Notes: generated from the sequence alone by a model not told the origin. A stretch of DNA of 64,000 nucleotides from Cyclobacteriaceae bacterium YHN15 (GCA_003797895.1 RKQB01000011.1:62001-126000), one strand, 5' to 3'; counted from the stretch's first letter, positions 1 through 9,327 are shown. Program-made: numbers and translations.

Positions 1-519
1 GTAGCCGCGGCTGTCATCTTACCTATAGACTATGCCAATGTATTTATCAATGACTCCAAAAAGCTTAGTAAAACCAACCGCATTAAACTTGTCGAAGAAA
101 TTAAGTCAAGTGCGGTTTCCTGGGCGATAGCTGAAGCAAGTGTGGAGGAGATAGATAAAATCAATATTCTTAATGCCTCTTTTTTAGCGATGAACCGGGC
201 AATTGAATCTCTTAAAGTTATTCCAGATCATTTATTGATTGATGGTAACCGATTCAAGACCTCCCTTTCCATTCCCTTTAATTGTATAGTCAAAGGAGAT
301 GGTAAATTTGCCAGCATAGCAGCAGCCTCCATCCTCGCTAAAGTCTACAGGGATGAGCTGATGGAGAGAATGGCTGAAAGGTTTCCTGGGTATGGCTGGG
401 AAAAAAATGCAGGATATCCTACAAAAGCACACAGGGAAGGAATCCTGAAATTGGGGTTGACTCCAATTCATAGAAAATCCTTCCGACAACTACCAGAGCA
501 AATGAGATTTGCATTTTAA
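1..519 (+). CDS. rnhB: Ribonuclease HII, 3' part (5' end outside window)
   Basis: Removes ribonucleotides and RNA from RNA-DNA hybrids in the cytoplasm. The frame is open from base 1 and ends at TAA 517-519, giving about 172 residues, so the N-terminus with the first catalytic Asp-Glu is missing. Visible family blocks are NDSKKLS, a WAIAEAS stretch followed by INILNAS and AMNRAI, then AAASILAKVYRDE and the C-terminal GYPTKAHREGI. The GTG at 142 is internal and should not be taken as the start, because homologous residues run upstream to the window edge. The stop overlaps the convergent DsrE-like gene by 4 bp. Identification is firm. Confidence 0.95.
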   Translation, partial: VAAAVILPIDYANVFINDSKKLSKTNRIKLVEEIKSSAVSWAIAEASVEEIDKINILNASFLAMNRAIESLKVIPDHLLIDGNRFKTSLSIPFNCIVKGDGKFASIAAASILAKVYRDELMERMAERFPGYGWEKNAGYPTKAHREGILKLGLTPIHRKSFRQLPEQMRFAF

Positions 520-1061
520 AACCGCATCAACATATAGCCTTGAGGTACATATTTAGTCAAAGTAGTGAGCATAGATAAGGCGATTTCGGCACCTCCCCAA
601 ACATCTGCTATTTTCATGTTTCTGGCAATAAGAGATTGCCCACAAATATAAAACTCTACTCCAGCGTCTTTCAAAGCTTCAAAAACAGGCAAATTTGGAT
701 TCTTTACCCCATAAAGCTTTTCATAATAAGCATCGTTCATTACACTGAAAATGGCCCCTCCATGGATGGCAACCTTCACTTTCAGATTCTCTTTCGCCAC
801 TCCCCCTACCCCATGTAAATTCATCATGCGGGCGATATTATCTACCATCCTATTGATCTGTTGGGGATCCACTGCTGCTGAAACCAAATCGATGATTATT
901 TTGTATTCCCCATTCGGATCGGGTCTTTCTGTAGCTTCAGGAATTTCATAAATTCCACCAAAACCTTTTACAATCGGAAATTGTGGAGTTTGGCAATGTG
1001 CTGAAATTGACAAGGCTGAAAGGATTACAGTGGTCAGAAACGTTTTTACAGATCGGAACAT
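516..1061 (-). CDS. DsrE-like family protein, exported
   Basis: A 181-residue protein with a signal peptide (MFRSVKTF, a hydrophobic stretch, then a cut near AHCQ) and one DsrE/DsrF-like domain. Such domains form small oligomers and in some families relay sulfur through a cysteine; here a single Cys sits in YICGQSL near residue 143. Supporting segments are KIIIDLVSA, KVKVAIHGGAI and the C-terminal YVPQGYMLMRF. The ATG at 1061 is preferred over an upstream ATG at 1094 because it starts exactly at the signal peptide. Substrate and partner cannot be told. It converges on rnhB with a 4-bp overlap. Confidence 0.75.
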   Translation of the reverse strand: MFRSVKTFLTTVILSALSISAHCQTPQFPIVKGFGGIYEIPEATERPDPNGEYKIIIDLVSAAVDPQQINRMVDNIARMMNLHGVGGVAKENLKVKVAIHGGAIFSVMNDAYYEKLYGVKNPNLPVFEALKDAGVEFYICGQSLIARNMKIADVWGGAEIALSMLTTLTKYVPQGYMLMRF

Positions 1062-1228
1062 AATTTTGAAATGGTTGATTCTGAAAAAGTACATAAAAAT
1101 CTTTCCTCCTCAAACTGTTATTATTCGGATTGAACTCATAGACTATTTTGATACCCAACACCATAAATTTCTTGTCTTTCCAATGAAAATGCTTGATCTC
1201 GACCAATTTTTATAATCTCTGCATCGTA

Positions 1229-2185
1229 TCAGGAACTTGGAGCGGGGCTTTCTTGAGTTTTCCCATTGGGTCTTGGCACAAACCTAGGGACACGAGCTTG
1301 ATAGGCTTTATACGCATCATATTTGGAAGCGCTTATTTCCTCGCTGAAATTGGAGCTTCCCTGAAATAAGATCAATAACAACAGGCAGCCAACCACGGAC
1401 CAATTAAGCCATTGCCCTGATGCCACTACCGAGAAAAAGTAAAAAGAAACCCAAAATCCTTGTTCCCCAAGGTAATTTGGATGCCTTGAAATGGCCCAGA
1501 GTCCTTTGTCCAAAAAACCTTTTGCAAAATCACCGCTCAACAACTTCCCTTCTTTTATCAATCTCCATTTTTCCTTTTGATACTTCCATTGTTGCTCGTC
1601 GGCTGCAGTTTCAAGAGCCAAGAAAAACAAAGCTATACCTGCCACCAAATAATCCAGCAAGCCAATACTCCCGTCATCAAACTGCATGGTGACAAGCATG
1701 GGCAGAGTAAACAACAAAATCAATACGTTTTGGTAGCCTGAAATGAAAAAGAGATTGAATAAAGTCCATTTCCATTTGGGCTGGAATTCAGGCTTTTTGC
1801 GCAAAATCTCCCAACGGTAGTCTTCTTCCCCTTCCCAAAATTTCCAACGATAAGCCCCTTTTCTGGCAAAATTATAGGTAAGCCTTGCCCCCCAAGCACT
1901 GACAAGAACAGCCAGCAAAACCATCCTTGGAGAAAAATCACCAAAATAAGCCATTACCCAAGCATAGATGATGGGCAAAATACTCCAATATTTATCCACC
2001 TGACTGTTGTTGTTGGTAATCTCCCCTACCAAAAAACAATAGGCAACCGAAACCGCACAAATCTTCATCAATATCCAAAGCGCCTCCCATTCACGAACTC
2101 CTAAAGGTATTCCGAACAAATAGGTGAAAACCGGAACAACCAATAAGGTGAAAATTAAAAGAATCGCTGTTTGGAGTATTTTCAT
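1229..2185 (-). CDS. DUF1295 membrane protein (steroid 5-alpha-reductase-like)
   Basis: A 318-residue polytopic inner-membrane protein with about seven hydrophobic segments. The C-terminal motif LWAISRHPNYLGEQGFW (about residues 230-246) is the hallmark of DUF1295 and the related isoprenylcysteine methyltransferase/steroid reductase fold, in which this region binds the cofactor. The likely reaction is a membrane reductase or methyltransferase on a lipid-like substrate, but the substrate is unknown. It stands alone, with 167 bp to the DsrE-like gene downstream and the tRNA-Leu gene upstream. Family assignment is strong and function open. Confidence 0.85.
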   Translation of the reverse strand: MKILQTAILLIFTLLVVPVFTYLFGIPLGVREWEALWILMKICAVSVAYCFLVGEITNNNSQVDKYWSILPIIYAWVMAYFGDFSPRMVLLAVLVSAWGARLTYNFARKGAYRWKFWEGEEDYRWEILRKKPEFQPKWKWTLFNLFFISGYQNVLILLFTLPMLVTMQFDDGSIGLLDYLVAGIALFFLALETAADEQQWKYQKEKWRLIKEGKLLSGDFAKGFLDKGLWAISRHPNYLGEQGFWVSFYFFSVVASGQWLNWSVVGCLLLLILFQGSSNFSEEISASKYDAYKAYQARVPRFVPRPNGKTQESPAPSS

Positions 2186-2305
2186 GAAAAGATTTTTCTT
2201 TCTAAAATAGATATAAATTCAAAAAATAAAAACTGATTTCCTCGGTAAAATCTAAGGCTAAGTACCCTTAAAAATGAAAAGCCCCGGAAAATATCCAGAG
2301 CTTTG

Positions 2306-2389
2306 TGCGCACGAGAAGATTCGAACTTCCACACCCGTAAGGGCACCACCCCCTCAAAGTGGCGTGTCTACCAGTTTCACCACGTGCGC
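2306..2389 (-). tRNA. tRNA-Leu (anticodon GAG)
   Basis: Read on the minus strand it folds as a class II tRNA. The 7-bp acceptor stem is GCGCACG with CGTGCGC, the anticodon stem is CCACT with GGTGG around loop TTGAGGG (anticodon GAG, decoding CTC/CTT), there is a long variable arm (TGCCCTTACGGGTG), and the T arm is GAAG-TTCGAAT-CTTC. The discriminator base is A. The next bases are CAA, so CCA is not encoded and must be added by the CCA enzyme. Structure and identity are directly visible. Confidence 0.96.
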
Positions 2390-2475
2390 TTTTAGGGTCT
2401 GCAAAAGTAGAAAGGAAAGCATTTACCTGCAAGTGGAAAGGCTTATTTTATCCTTCATTTTATTCAAGCCATGAA

Positions 2476-3360
2476 TTAGCCAAAAACCTTCTTTTCTGCC
2501 GCCAACAATGTATTGTAAAGCAAAGATGCAATTGTCATAGGCCCAACTCCTCCAGGTACCGGTGTGATGGCTGAAGCCTTTTTGGAAACCTCATCAAATT
2601 TCACATCTCCGATCAACCTGAAACCGGATTTCTTACTGGAGTCTTCAATTCTGTGAATTCCCACATCAATCACCACAGCACCTTCTTTTACCATGTCTGC
2701 GGTAACAAACTCAGGCTTACCCAAAGCGACAATAAGGATATCCGCCGTCTTGGCAATTTCGGGTAGATTCTTAGTCCGGCTATGGGTCAGGGTTACTGTA
2801 CAGTTTCCAGGATATTCATTCCGAGCCATTAAGATACTCATCGGAGAGCCTACAATATGGCTTCTACCAATGACCACGCAATGTTTACCAGATGTCTCAA
2901 TTTTATATCTTTTCAACAATTCCACTATACCATAAGGAGTAGCTGCAACATAAGCAGGCCAACCTAATGTCATCCTACCCACATTGGCCGGTGTGAATCC
3001 GTCCACATCCTTTTCAGGTTTGATTTTATTGGTAACTTTTTCAACAGAAATATGCTTGGGAAGTGGCAATTGAACAATCAAACCATCAATCTCCCGGTTT
3101 TGGTTGATATCTTCCACTACCTTCAATAGCTCCTCTTCAGTCACTGATTCTTCCAACCTTACCAAGGTAGACTCAAAACCCACCTGCTCACAGGATTTTA
3201 CTTTTGCCCCGACGTAAGTCTGACTTGCTCCGTCGCTTCCAACAAGGATTGCAGCCAAGTGAGGAGTTTTTCCACCCTCCACTTTAATCTCAGCCACACG
3301 CTGGGCAATTTCAGTTTTGATGTCTTCAGATGTTTTTTTTCCATCAATTAGTATTGGCAT
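2476..3360 (-). CDS. folD: Bifunctional methylenetetrahydrofolate dehydrogenase/cyclohydrolase
   Basis: A 294-residue cytoplasmic enzyme that interconverts methylene-, methenyl- and formyl-tetrahydrofolate using NADP, feeding purine and formyl-Met synthesis. The catalytic Tyr and Lys lie in YVGAKVKSCE (Y49, K53). Further hallmarks are DGLIVQLPLPKH, KDVDGFTPANVG, the cofactor-loop GRSHIVGSPM and the C-terminal TPVPGGVGPMT. Length is normal. The gene is monocistronic in appearance; the tRNA-Leu gene lies downstream in the same direction. Identification is firm. Confidence 0.97.
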   Translation of the reverse strand: MPILIDGKKTSEDIKTEIAQRVAEIKVEGGKTPHLAAILVGSDGASQTYVGAKVKSCEQVGFESTLVRLEESVTEEELLKVVEDINQNREIDGLIVQLPLPKHISVEKVTNKIKPEKDVDGFTPANVGRMTLGWPAYVAATPYGIVELLKRYKIETSGKHCVVIGRSHIVGSPMSILMARNEYPGNCTVTLTHSRTKNLPEIAKTADILIVALGKPEFVTADMVKEGAVVIDVGIHRIEDSSKKSGFRLIGDVKFDEVSKKASAITPVPGGVGPMTIASLLYNTLLAAEKKVFG

Positions 3361-3485
3361 GATGAGAGTAAAATTAATAGGGTTTGGCTATTTAGTTAAT
3401 TATTGTTTGTTCAGAATTAAGTATCGGAAATCGAATTATAAAATCCCCTAAACATGTCACGAAATTACTTGTTTCTGAAAGAAGG

Positions 3486-3555
3486 TCTTGGTTCTTGTCT
3501 CTTGGCTCTTGTTTCTATAGTCAAGACCCTCGGTTCTCGTCTCTCGCTTCTCTTA
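3486..3555. repeat. Heptamer tandem repeat (TCTTGNN type), about 10 degenerate units
   Basis: Seventy bases can be read as ten 7-bp units. The first four are TCTTGGT, TCTTGTC, TCTTGGC and TCTTGTT; the middle two are degenerate; the later units are CCTCGGT, TCTCGTC, TCTCGCT and TCTCTTA. The array ends exactly at the lepA stop codon. It lies in the 195-bp gap between folD and lepA, which has no gene. No function is visible; it resembles short tandemly repeated heptamers known from other bacterial genomes. Confidence 0.75.
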
Positions 3556-5349
3556 CTAATCCAACTTCAAAACCGCCATAAAGGCCTCCTGAGGCACTTC
3601 CACATTCCCTACTTGCCTCATACGCTTCTTGCCTTTTTTCTGCTTTTCAAGAAGTTTACGTTTTCTTGAAATATCACCTCCGTAGCATTTGGCCAAAACG
3701 TTCTTTCTTAAAGCTTTGACCGTTTCCCTTGCGATGATTTTCGTGCCAATAGCTGCCTGAATAGCAATCTCAAACATTTGTCTTGGTACCAATTCCTTCA
3801 GTTTCTCACACAATCTTTTCCCCCATTCATATGCTTTATCCCTATGGACAATGGCGGATAGGGCATCCACTATTTCCCCATTGAGCATCACATCCAACCT
3901 TACCATATGGGATTGTTTGAATCCAATCAGTTCATAATCCAAAGAAGCATAGCCCCTGGATATGGTCTTTAGCTTGTCAAAGAAGTCAAATACAATTTCT
4001 GCCAAAGGCATATCAAATGACAACTCCACTCTTTCGGATGTAAGGTAAACTTGGTTTTTGATCTGACCTCTCTTTTCCATACATAACTGGATGACAGGAC
4101 CTACAAATTCTGAAGCAGTGATAATCGTCGCCTTCACGAAGGGTTCTTCTATATGTTTGAACAAATTGGGCTCGGGCATATCAGAAGGCGCGTTGACAAT
4201 CTTGTATTCATTATTGTTCATCAGGGCTTTGAACTGTACGGATGGCACCGTGGTGATGACAGTCATGTTGAACTCACGTTCCAAGCGCTCCTGAATGATT
4301 TCCATGTGAAGCATTCCCAAAAACCCGCAGCGGAATCCAAATCCCAAAGCCGCAGATGTTTCAGGTTCCCATACCAAAGAGGCATCATTTAGCTGGAGTT
4401 TTTCCATGGAAGCCCTCAATTCTTCGAATTCTGTAGTATCTACCGGATAAATTCCGGCAAAAACCATTGGCTTCACATTTTCAAAACCCTTGATCATAGT
4501 CGTACATGGATTTTTGACATGTGTGATGGTATCACCGACTTTTACCTCCTTAGCCACTTTGATCCCGGAGATGAGGTATCCAACATTTCCGGCAGACATG
4601 GTCTGTTGCGGAATCTGGTTCATTCCCAAAATGCCGATTTCATCTGCGAAGTATTCTTTATTGGTATTCACAAACTTGATTCTGTCCCCCTTGTTGATGC
4701 TTCCGTTGAAAATCCGGAAAATTACCTCAACCCCTCTGAAAGGATTATAAACGGAGTCAAAAATCATGGCCTGTAGTGGTTCATTGGGATCTCCTTTTGG
4801 AGCAGGAATACGTTCCACAACAGCATTCAGTATATCCTCAATACCAATACCTTCTTTCCCAGAGGCCAAGACAATATCCTCCCTATCGCAACCAATAAGA
4901 TCTATCACCTCATCCGCAACCACTTCAGGTTCTGCTCCTGGTAGGTCAATTTTATTCAAAACTGGGATTATCTCCAGGTCATGACCTATTGCCAAGTATA
5001 AATTAGATATGGTCTGGGCTTCCACGCCCTGTGAAGCATCTACAATCAACAAAGCCCCTTCACAAGCGGCTATTGATCGGGACACTTCATAAGAAAAATC
5101 CACATGTCCTGGGGTATCAATCAAGTTGAGGGTATATTCCTCCCCTTTATACATGTATTTCATCTGGATTGCATGGGACTTGATTGTGATGCCACGCTCA
5201 CGCTCCAAATCCATGTTGTCCAATAATTGATTTTGCATCTCTCTGCCACTTACCGTATGGGTAAATTCAAGGAGACGGTCTGCCAGTGTACTTTTCCCAT
5301 GATCGATATGGGCGATAATACAGAAATTCCTAATTCTTTGCATATTCAT
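3556..5349 (-). CDS. lepA: Translation elongation factor 4 (back-translocating GTPase)
   Basis: A 597-residue translational GTPase that acts on stalled or mistranslocated ribosomes. The G1 motif is AHIDHGKST near the N-terminus, followed by the G3 motif DTPGH and the G4 motif NKID. The rest carries the EF-G-like domains and the LepA-specific C-terminal domain ending in RKRKLLEKQKKGKKRMRQVG. Length matches the family. The start MNMQRIRN gives the usual short N-terminus; the second Met, two residues on, could also be used. No partner gene is adjacent. Confidence 0.97.
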   Translation of the reverse strand: MNMQRIRNFCIIAHIDHGKSTLADRLLEFTHTVSGREMQNQLLDNMDLERERGITIKSHAIQMKYMYKGEEYTLNLIDTPGHVDFSYEVSRSIAACEGALLIVDASQGVEAQTISNLYLAIGHDLEIIPVLNKIDLPGAEPEVVADEVIDLIGCDREDIVLASGKEGIGIEDILNAVVERIPAPKGDPNEPLQAMIFDSVYNPFRGVEVIFRIFNGSINKGDRIKFVNTNKEYFADEIGILGMNQIPQQTMSAGNVGYLISGIKVAKEVKVGDTITHVKNPCTTMIKGFENVKPMVFAGIYPVDTTEFEELRASMEKLQLNDASLVWEPETSAALGFGFRCGFLGMLHMEIIQERLEREFNMTVITTVPSVQFKALMNNNEYKIVNAPSDMPEPNLFKHIEEPFVKATIITASEFVGPVIQLCMEKRGQIKNQVYLTSERVELSFDMPLAEIVFDFFDKLKTISRGYASLDYELIGFKQSHMVRLDVMLNGEIVDALSAIVHRDKAYEWGKRLCEKLKELVPRQMFEIAIQAAIGTKIIARETVKALRKNVLAKCYGGDISRKRKLLEKQKKGKKRMRQVGNVEVPQEAFMAVLKLD

Positions 5350-5444
5350 TCTGGGCGCAAAAATAGATAAATTTGTGGGTTATTTAATTATATGAAGAGA
5401 AGGAAGCGCCAAAATGTTTTAATAAAAAAATCAAATAAAAAGGA

Positions 5445-5846
5445 TTACTTGATCCAATTTTCTAATTTCAGTAAAGGTATTCTTGAAAACTCCTGGAGAT
5501 TGTTAGTGACCAAAATAAGGTTTTCTGAAAGTGCGTGTGAAGCGATTAACATATCCATAGCCCCTATTACTTTTCCTTCCCTTTCCAATTTTGCTCTTAA
5601 TTCACCATATTAATAAGTCGAAACTTGGGTAAAGGACAAGACTTCCAAAGGTAGTAGGAAATTAAAAAGTGCGATTTTATTTTTCTCTACAAATTGACTT
5701 TTACTAACACCATATTCTAACTCAGCCACGGTAATTGAAGAAATTGCAACTTCCCCTAAATTAATTCTTGAAAACTTTTCAAAAACTTCAACAAGTTTTT
5801 TCTTGATGATATAGATGCAAGTATTGGTATCAAGTAAATACTTCAT
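5445..5846 (-). pseudogene. vapC: VapC-type PIN-domain toxin with an in-frame stop codon
   Basis: The first 78 codons encode the N-terminal half of a PIN ribonuclease: DTNTCIYIIK with the first catalytic Asp, then SSITVAELEYGV with the acidic Glu. A TAA at 5610-5612 interrupts the frame. In the same frame, without any shift, the sequence continues YGELRAKLEREG, IGAMDMLIASHAL with the third acidic residue, and LVTNNLQEFSRI, to TAA 5445-5447. The total is 134 codons including the stop, which is full VapC length. The stop occupies one residue position just before the conserved YG. The toxin is therefore probably inactive unless the stop is read through or is an assembly error. Confidence 0.85.
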
Positions 5847-5848
5847 TA

Positions 5849-6082
5849 CTATAATGTTTCTCTTTTATCCAATTTTGGCTGGTTCCTATCTTCCATAAAA
5901 TCCCCAGAGAATTGATTTATACTTTCAATTAAAGACCCCCAGGGGTTATGAAAGGGGATAATAAAAATCGAGTTCCCTATTTTCTTAAGGTAAACCCTAT
6001 TATCATCTATTTTAAAATTTTCAGGAATCTTAATAAACTGGCTTCCAGAAATGTTTTCTATTTCTACTTCTTCGATTTTCAT
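5849..6082 (-). CDS. vapB: VapB-type antitoxin (AbrB/SpoVT-like)
   Basis: A 77-residue protein with a short AbrB-like swapped-hairpin N-terminus (QFIKIPENFKI, VYLKKIGNSIFIIP) and the toxin-binding tail NPWGSLIESINQFSGDFMEDRNQP typical of VapB partners. It lies 2 bp upstream of the vapC reading frame on the same strand, the standard antitoxin-first order. It would bind and neutralise VapC and repress its own promoter. The antitoxin looks intact while its toxin is interrupted. Confidence 0.85.
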   Translation of the reverse strand: MKIEEVEIENISGSQFIKIPENFKIDDNRVYLKKIGNSIFIIPFHNPWGSLIESINQFSGDFMEDRNQPKLDKRETL

Positions 6083-6176
6083 TGAATTTAAGTTTCTTAA
6101 ATGTACGTACTTTCTCTTTTATTGTTAAAATCAAACCTTTCTTATTTTCTTTGCAATATCCCAAAGAGATCGAAAA

Positions 6177-6722
6177 ATGAAGGCTATTGCTGAAAAGAAA
6201 AAAGCCAAAAACATCGGAGAATATATCATCTACATGTACCAAATGGAAGACCTCTTAAGGGCTTACCAGTTCAACATGCAGGAGGTAAAACAATTTGTCA
6301 TTTCACATTATCCCATTTCTGAGGAAGAAAAGGACGATACTTTTGAATGGTTTGCTGGATTGGCAGATTCAATGGCAAAGGAAGATGTCAAGAACATCGG
6401 CCATTTGAAATCTGTGCAGCAAATGGTAGATCTTCTGGCCAAATTCCATTGGCAACTATTAAAAACCGACAACACCTATTTCAATATCTACCAAAAAGCC
6501 AAACCTCATATTATCCAAATGGTCCTTGAAGCAGGTGAAAATTCGCCTGGAAACGAAATACAAATATGCCTCAATGCGGTATACGGATTGCTTTTGGCCA
6601 AATTACGGGGAAGGGAAATCCCGCAAGATATGGTTAGTGCTACTGATGTGTTTGGAGACGTGCTGAGTTATCTTAATTGGGCTTATTTTGAAGGGTTGCA
6701 GAATAAGGCGAGGGAGAATTAA
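6177..6722 (+). CDS. DUF4924 family protein
   Basis: A 181-residue, mostly helical soluble protein of a family found in Bacteroidota. Recognisable parts are the N-terminal KKAKNIGEYIIYMYQMEDLLRA and the C-terminal ATDVFGDVLSYLNWAY. There is no signal peptide or membrane segment, so it is probably cytoplasmic. Its 3' end overlaps the convergent helicase gene by 4 bp. It is divergent from vapB, with about 95 bp between the starts. Function is unknown. Confidence 0.85.
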   Translation: MKAIAEKKKAKNIGEYIIYMYQMEDLLRAYQFNMQEVKQFVISHYPISEEEKDDTFEWFAGLADSMAKEDVKNIGHLKSVQQMVDLLAKFHWQLLKTDNTYFNIYQKAKPHIIQMVLEAGENSPGNEIQICLNAVYGLLLAKLRGREIPQDMVSATDVFGDVLSYLNWAYFEGLQNKAREN

Positions 6723-8653
6723 TCTTCTTCCCAATACTCATAAACACTTTTGTAACAATTGCTCTGATCCACATAATCCAAGAATGCACTATAAAATGAA
6801 TGATTGCTTAAGGTAGCGCTGTCCCCAATGACTACCAGCTTTCTTTTTGCTCTGGTAAGGGCCACATTCATCCTTCTGGTATCCGCCAAGAATCCAATTT
6901 CTCCAGAACTATTGGACCTGACCAAACTAATGACAATGATATCCCGCTCCTGCCCCTGAAATCCATCTATGGAGTCAATGGTCAATAACTCTGAAAATGA
7001 TCGCAGATTTGGAAACTCATAAGTATCAAATACCAATTCATTGAACCTCCTCACCTGGGCCCGATAGGGAGCAATCAAACCAATATTCCATCCATTGGTT
7101 TTGATCTTGGCGATACCGATCCGCTTGATCAGGTTTTCTAAGTATTTCAAAGCAAACCTTGCTTCTTCCAAATTAAATGTACTCAGGGATTCTTCCTCCA
7201 CTTGATCCATGAATCCACTTCCCGCAGTATCAATATACTCCAAAACTGGTTCGTCTGGATTCAAAAAGTGTTCTTTGGTATTCTCAGCAGCCAATAATCT
7301 TCCTCCGTAAAAATAAGTATTGGAAAAGCCCATAATCAACTCAGGCATTCTATATTGTAATATCAGCATCTTGGATGCTTTAGCTTGTCTTTTTATTATT
7401 TTTTCAAATAAGGTTTCACTTAATCCTCCTTTGGCTGCTTCATAGGATTTGATGGTAGGAGGCAATTGGCAATGGTCACCGGCCATGACTACCTTTTCGG
7501 CTTTTTGAATAGGTATCCAGGTTGCCGCTTCAAGCCCCTGCCCCGCTTCATCAATAAAAACAACTGGGAATTTCATACCCTTTAAAGCAGAACTGGCAGC
7601 CCCCACCAGTGTAGATGCAAAAACCTTTGTTTGCTGAAAAACATCATAGGTAATATATTCTTCAAGATGTTCTGCTTCTTCCTTACAACGGCTCGCTTCA
7701 TCAAAAAGTCTTCTCTTTTGCATGCGCTCTTCCGGACCAAAAGATCTTCTGTATTTCTGACCAAGTTTTCGATATTCCTCTGCCTTTTTCTTCAATTTTT
7801 TCAAGTCTTTATAACTATCATGCATGGCGATCTTAGCATCAAGTGTCTGGCTCAAAATATGGTCTTCGACCCTGGCAGGATGCCCTATCCTTATTGTACT
7901 CACGCCTGCTTCGCTAATTTTCTCCACTAATAAATCCACCGCAGCATTGCTGGGCGCACATACCAGGACTTGTTTATGGTTTTCTACTGCCCTTTTTATA
8001 GAAGCAACTAAAGTGGTTGTTTTTCCTGTCCCCGGAGGACCATGGATTATGGCCACTTCTTTAGCTGATGCTACCAAACGTAAAGCTTCTTCCTGGCCGG
8101 GATTTAATTCCTCTTTCAATTCTTGGGTTTGTTCAAAAAATGAAGCCTCTTTCTCTCCCAACAAGATGGTTTTTAATTCACCCAGCCTACCTTTCTCAGA
8201 TTTTATTACTGCTTTCAAAGCCGCTTCCATCTCCCTGTAACTAACTTCATCAAACAAAAGATCAATTCCTGTTTTTCCTTTACTCAGCCAATCAGGCAAC
8301 ACTTCTACCTGAAGGGTGATGGTCATTACATCTTTTTTTACTTGGTTGATAACCCCATTGATTCTCGAACCAGGGGCAGTATGATTGTCAAGAGTGGTGA
8401 AGATAGAAACGGATTTACCGGATTGGAACTGGTGGCTTTGACCTACCTCAAACCTTTCAACATCCACAATCCATCTTTCTCCGAAGCCTAATTTTGATTT
8501 TTTTAATTGTACAGGATGCCAACAAATCCCCTCCTTCTTTTTATCTGATATAGAGGTATATAAGAACTTCTTTTTAAATTGTTCCAAATCTTCTTCCCAT
8601 TCCTGTTTTAAAAGTTTTAAAGAATTTTTTAATTCTTCGTGGATATTTGGCAT
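6719..8653 (-). CDS. Superfamily 1B DNA/RNA helicase (IGHMBP2/SMUBP2-like)
   Basis: A 644-residue ATPase with all main SF1 motifs in order: Walker A HGPPGTGKTTT (about residue 205), Walker B VVFIDEAGQGLEAAT, motif III AGDHCQLPPT, motif IV region QYRMPELIM, motif V DSIDGFQGQERDIIV and motif VI RMNVALTRAKRKLV. A beta-barrel-like N-terminal part precedes the motor, as in IGHMBP2 and Upf1 relatives. It probably unwinds nucleic acid in the 5'-3' direction; the cellular role in bacteria is not established. It is transcribed divergently from the AcpH-like gene 68 bp away. Confidence 0.9.
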   Translation of the reverse strand: MPNIHEELKNSLKLLKQEWEEDLEQFKKKFLYTSISDKKKEGICWHPVQLKKSKLGFGERWIVDVERFEVGQSHQFQSGKSVSIFTTLDNHTAPGSRINGVINQVKKDVMTITLQVEVLPDWLSKGKTGIDLLFDEVSYREMEAALKAVIKSEKGRLGELKTILLGEKEASFFEQTQELKEELNPGQEEALRLVASAKEVAIIHGPPGTGKTTTLVASIKRAVENHKQVLVCAPSNAAVDLLVEKISEAGVSTIRIGHPARVEDHILSQTLDAKIAMHDSYKDLKKLKKKAEEYRKLGQKYRRSFGPEERMQKRRLFDEASRCKEEAEHLEEYITYDVFQQTKVFASTLVGAASSALKGMKFPVVFIDEAGQGLEAATWIPIQKAEKVVMAGDHCQLPPTIKSYEAAKGGLSETLFEKIIKRQAKASKMLILQYRMPELIMGFSNTYFYGGRLLAAENTKEHFLNPDEPVLEYIDTAGSGFMDQVEEESLSTFNLEEARFALKYLENLIKRIGIAKIKTNGWNIGLIAPYRAQVRRFNELVFDTYEFPNLRSFSELLTIDSIDGFQGQERDIIVISLVRSNSSGEIGFLADTRRMNVALTRAKRKLVVIGDSATLSNHSFYSAFLDYVDQSNCYKSVYEYWEED

Positions 8654-8721
8654 GATTATTTATATTTAACTGTAATATTAATTATAAAACATCACCCCAC
8701 GAACTCTGTTTTTATAATACT

Positions 8722-9327
8722 GTGAATTATCTAGCACATGCATACCTTTCTTTTGGGGAACCAAAAGTTCTTGTCGGAAATTTCATCGGAGATTTTGTAA
8801 GAGGATCAATTGAGAAATCTTATGAAAAGGAAATTGTCATCGGTGTCAAACTTCATTGGGCCATAGATAAATATACCGACAATCATCCTGTCGTAAAGGA
8901 AGCCCAAGAGATCTTGAAACCTGAGTACGGAAGGTATTCAACGGTTATTACCGATATGTATTTCGATTATTTTCTGGCCAAATATTGGAAAAATTACCAT
9001 CATTTACCTTTGGAGGATTTTGTACAGGATATTTATGAAACCATAGACAGTTTTAGGGATGTAGTCCCTGAAAAATTTTTAAAAACCTTTGCCTATATGA
9101 GGTATTATAATTGGCTGGGAGGATACGGTGAATTGGATGGAATAAGAAGGGCCATGACAGGCATGGCGAAAAGGACCAAATTCCAATCCAATTTGGAAAC
9201 AGCGCATATATTTTTAGATGACCATCATGAATTTCTTAGAATTCACTTCGGGGATTTCTTTGAGGATTTGGTAAGCCATTCGAGAAATAAACTCATTGAG
9301 CTCAAATCAGAATTCAAACCCGTATGA
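8722..9327 (+). CDS. acpH: Acyl carrier protein phosphodiesterase (AcpH family)
   Basis: A 201-residue HD-like metal-dependent hydrolase that removes the 4'-phosphopantetheine group from holo-ACP. Hallmarks are NYLAHAYLSFGEP, VGNFIGDFVRGS, LHWAIDKYTDNHP and TDMYFDYFLAKYW. The start is GTG at 8722, which begins exactly at the conserved N-terminus; no in-frame ATG fits better. Its stop overlaps the next gene's ATG (ATGA), suggesting coupled translation. Family is clear; the exact activity in Bacteroidota is inferred. Confidence 0.88.
   Translation: MNYLAHAYLSFGEPKVLVGNFIGDFVRGSIEKSYEKEIVIGVKLHWAIDKYTDNHPVVKEAQEILKPEYGRYSTVITDMYFDYFLAKYWKNYHHLPLEDFVQDIYETIDSFRDVVPEKFLKTFAYMRYYNWLGGYGELDGIRRAMTGMAKRTKFQSNLETAHIFLDDHHEFLRIHFGDFFEDLVSHSRNKLIELKSEFKPV

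Noticed and set aside
2274..2474. A 66-codon plus-strand ORF
   Set aside because: It crosses the tRNA-Leu gene on the other strand and has no protein features.
5392..5613. A plus-strand ORF of 73 codons
   Set aside because: It is the antisense of the C-terminal half of the interrupted vapC frame, which is the real coding sense.
7824..8240. A 138-codon plus-strand ORF
   Set aside because: It is antisense to the ATPase core of the helicase and has no independent support.
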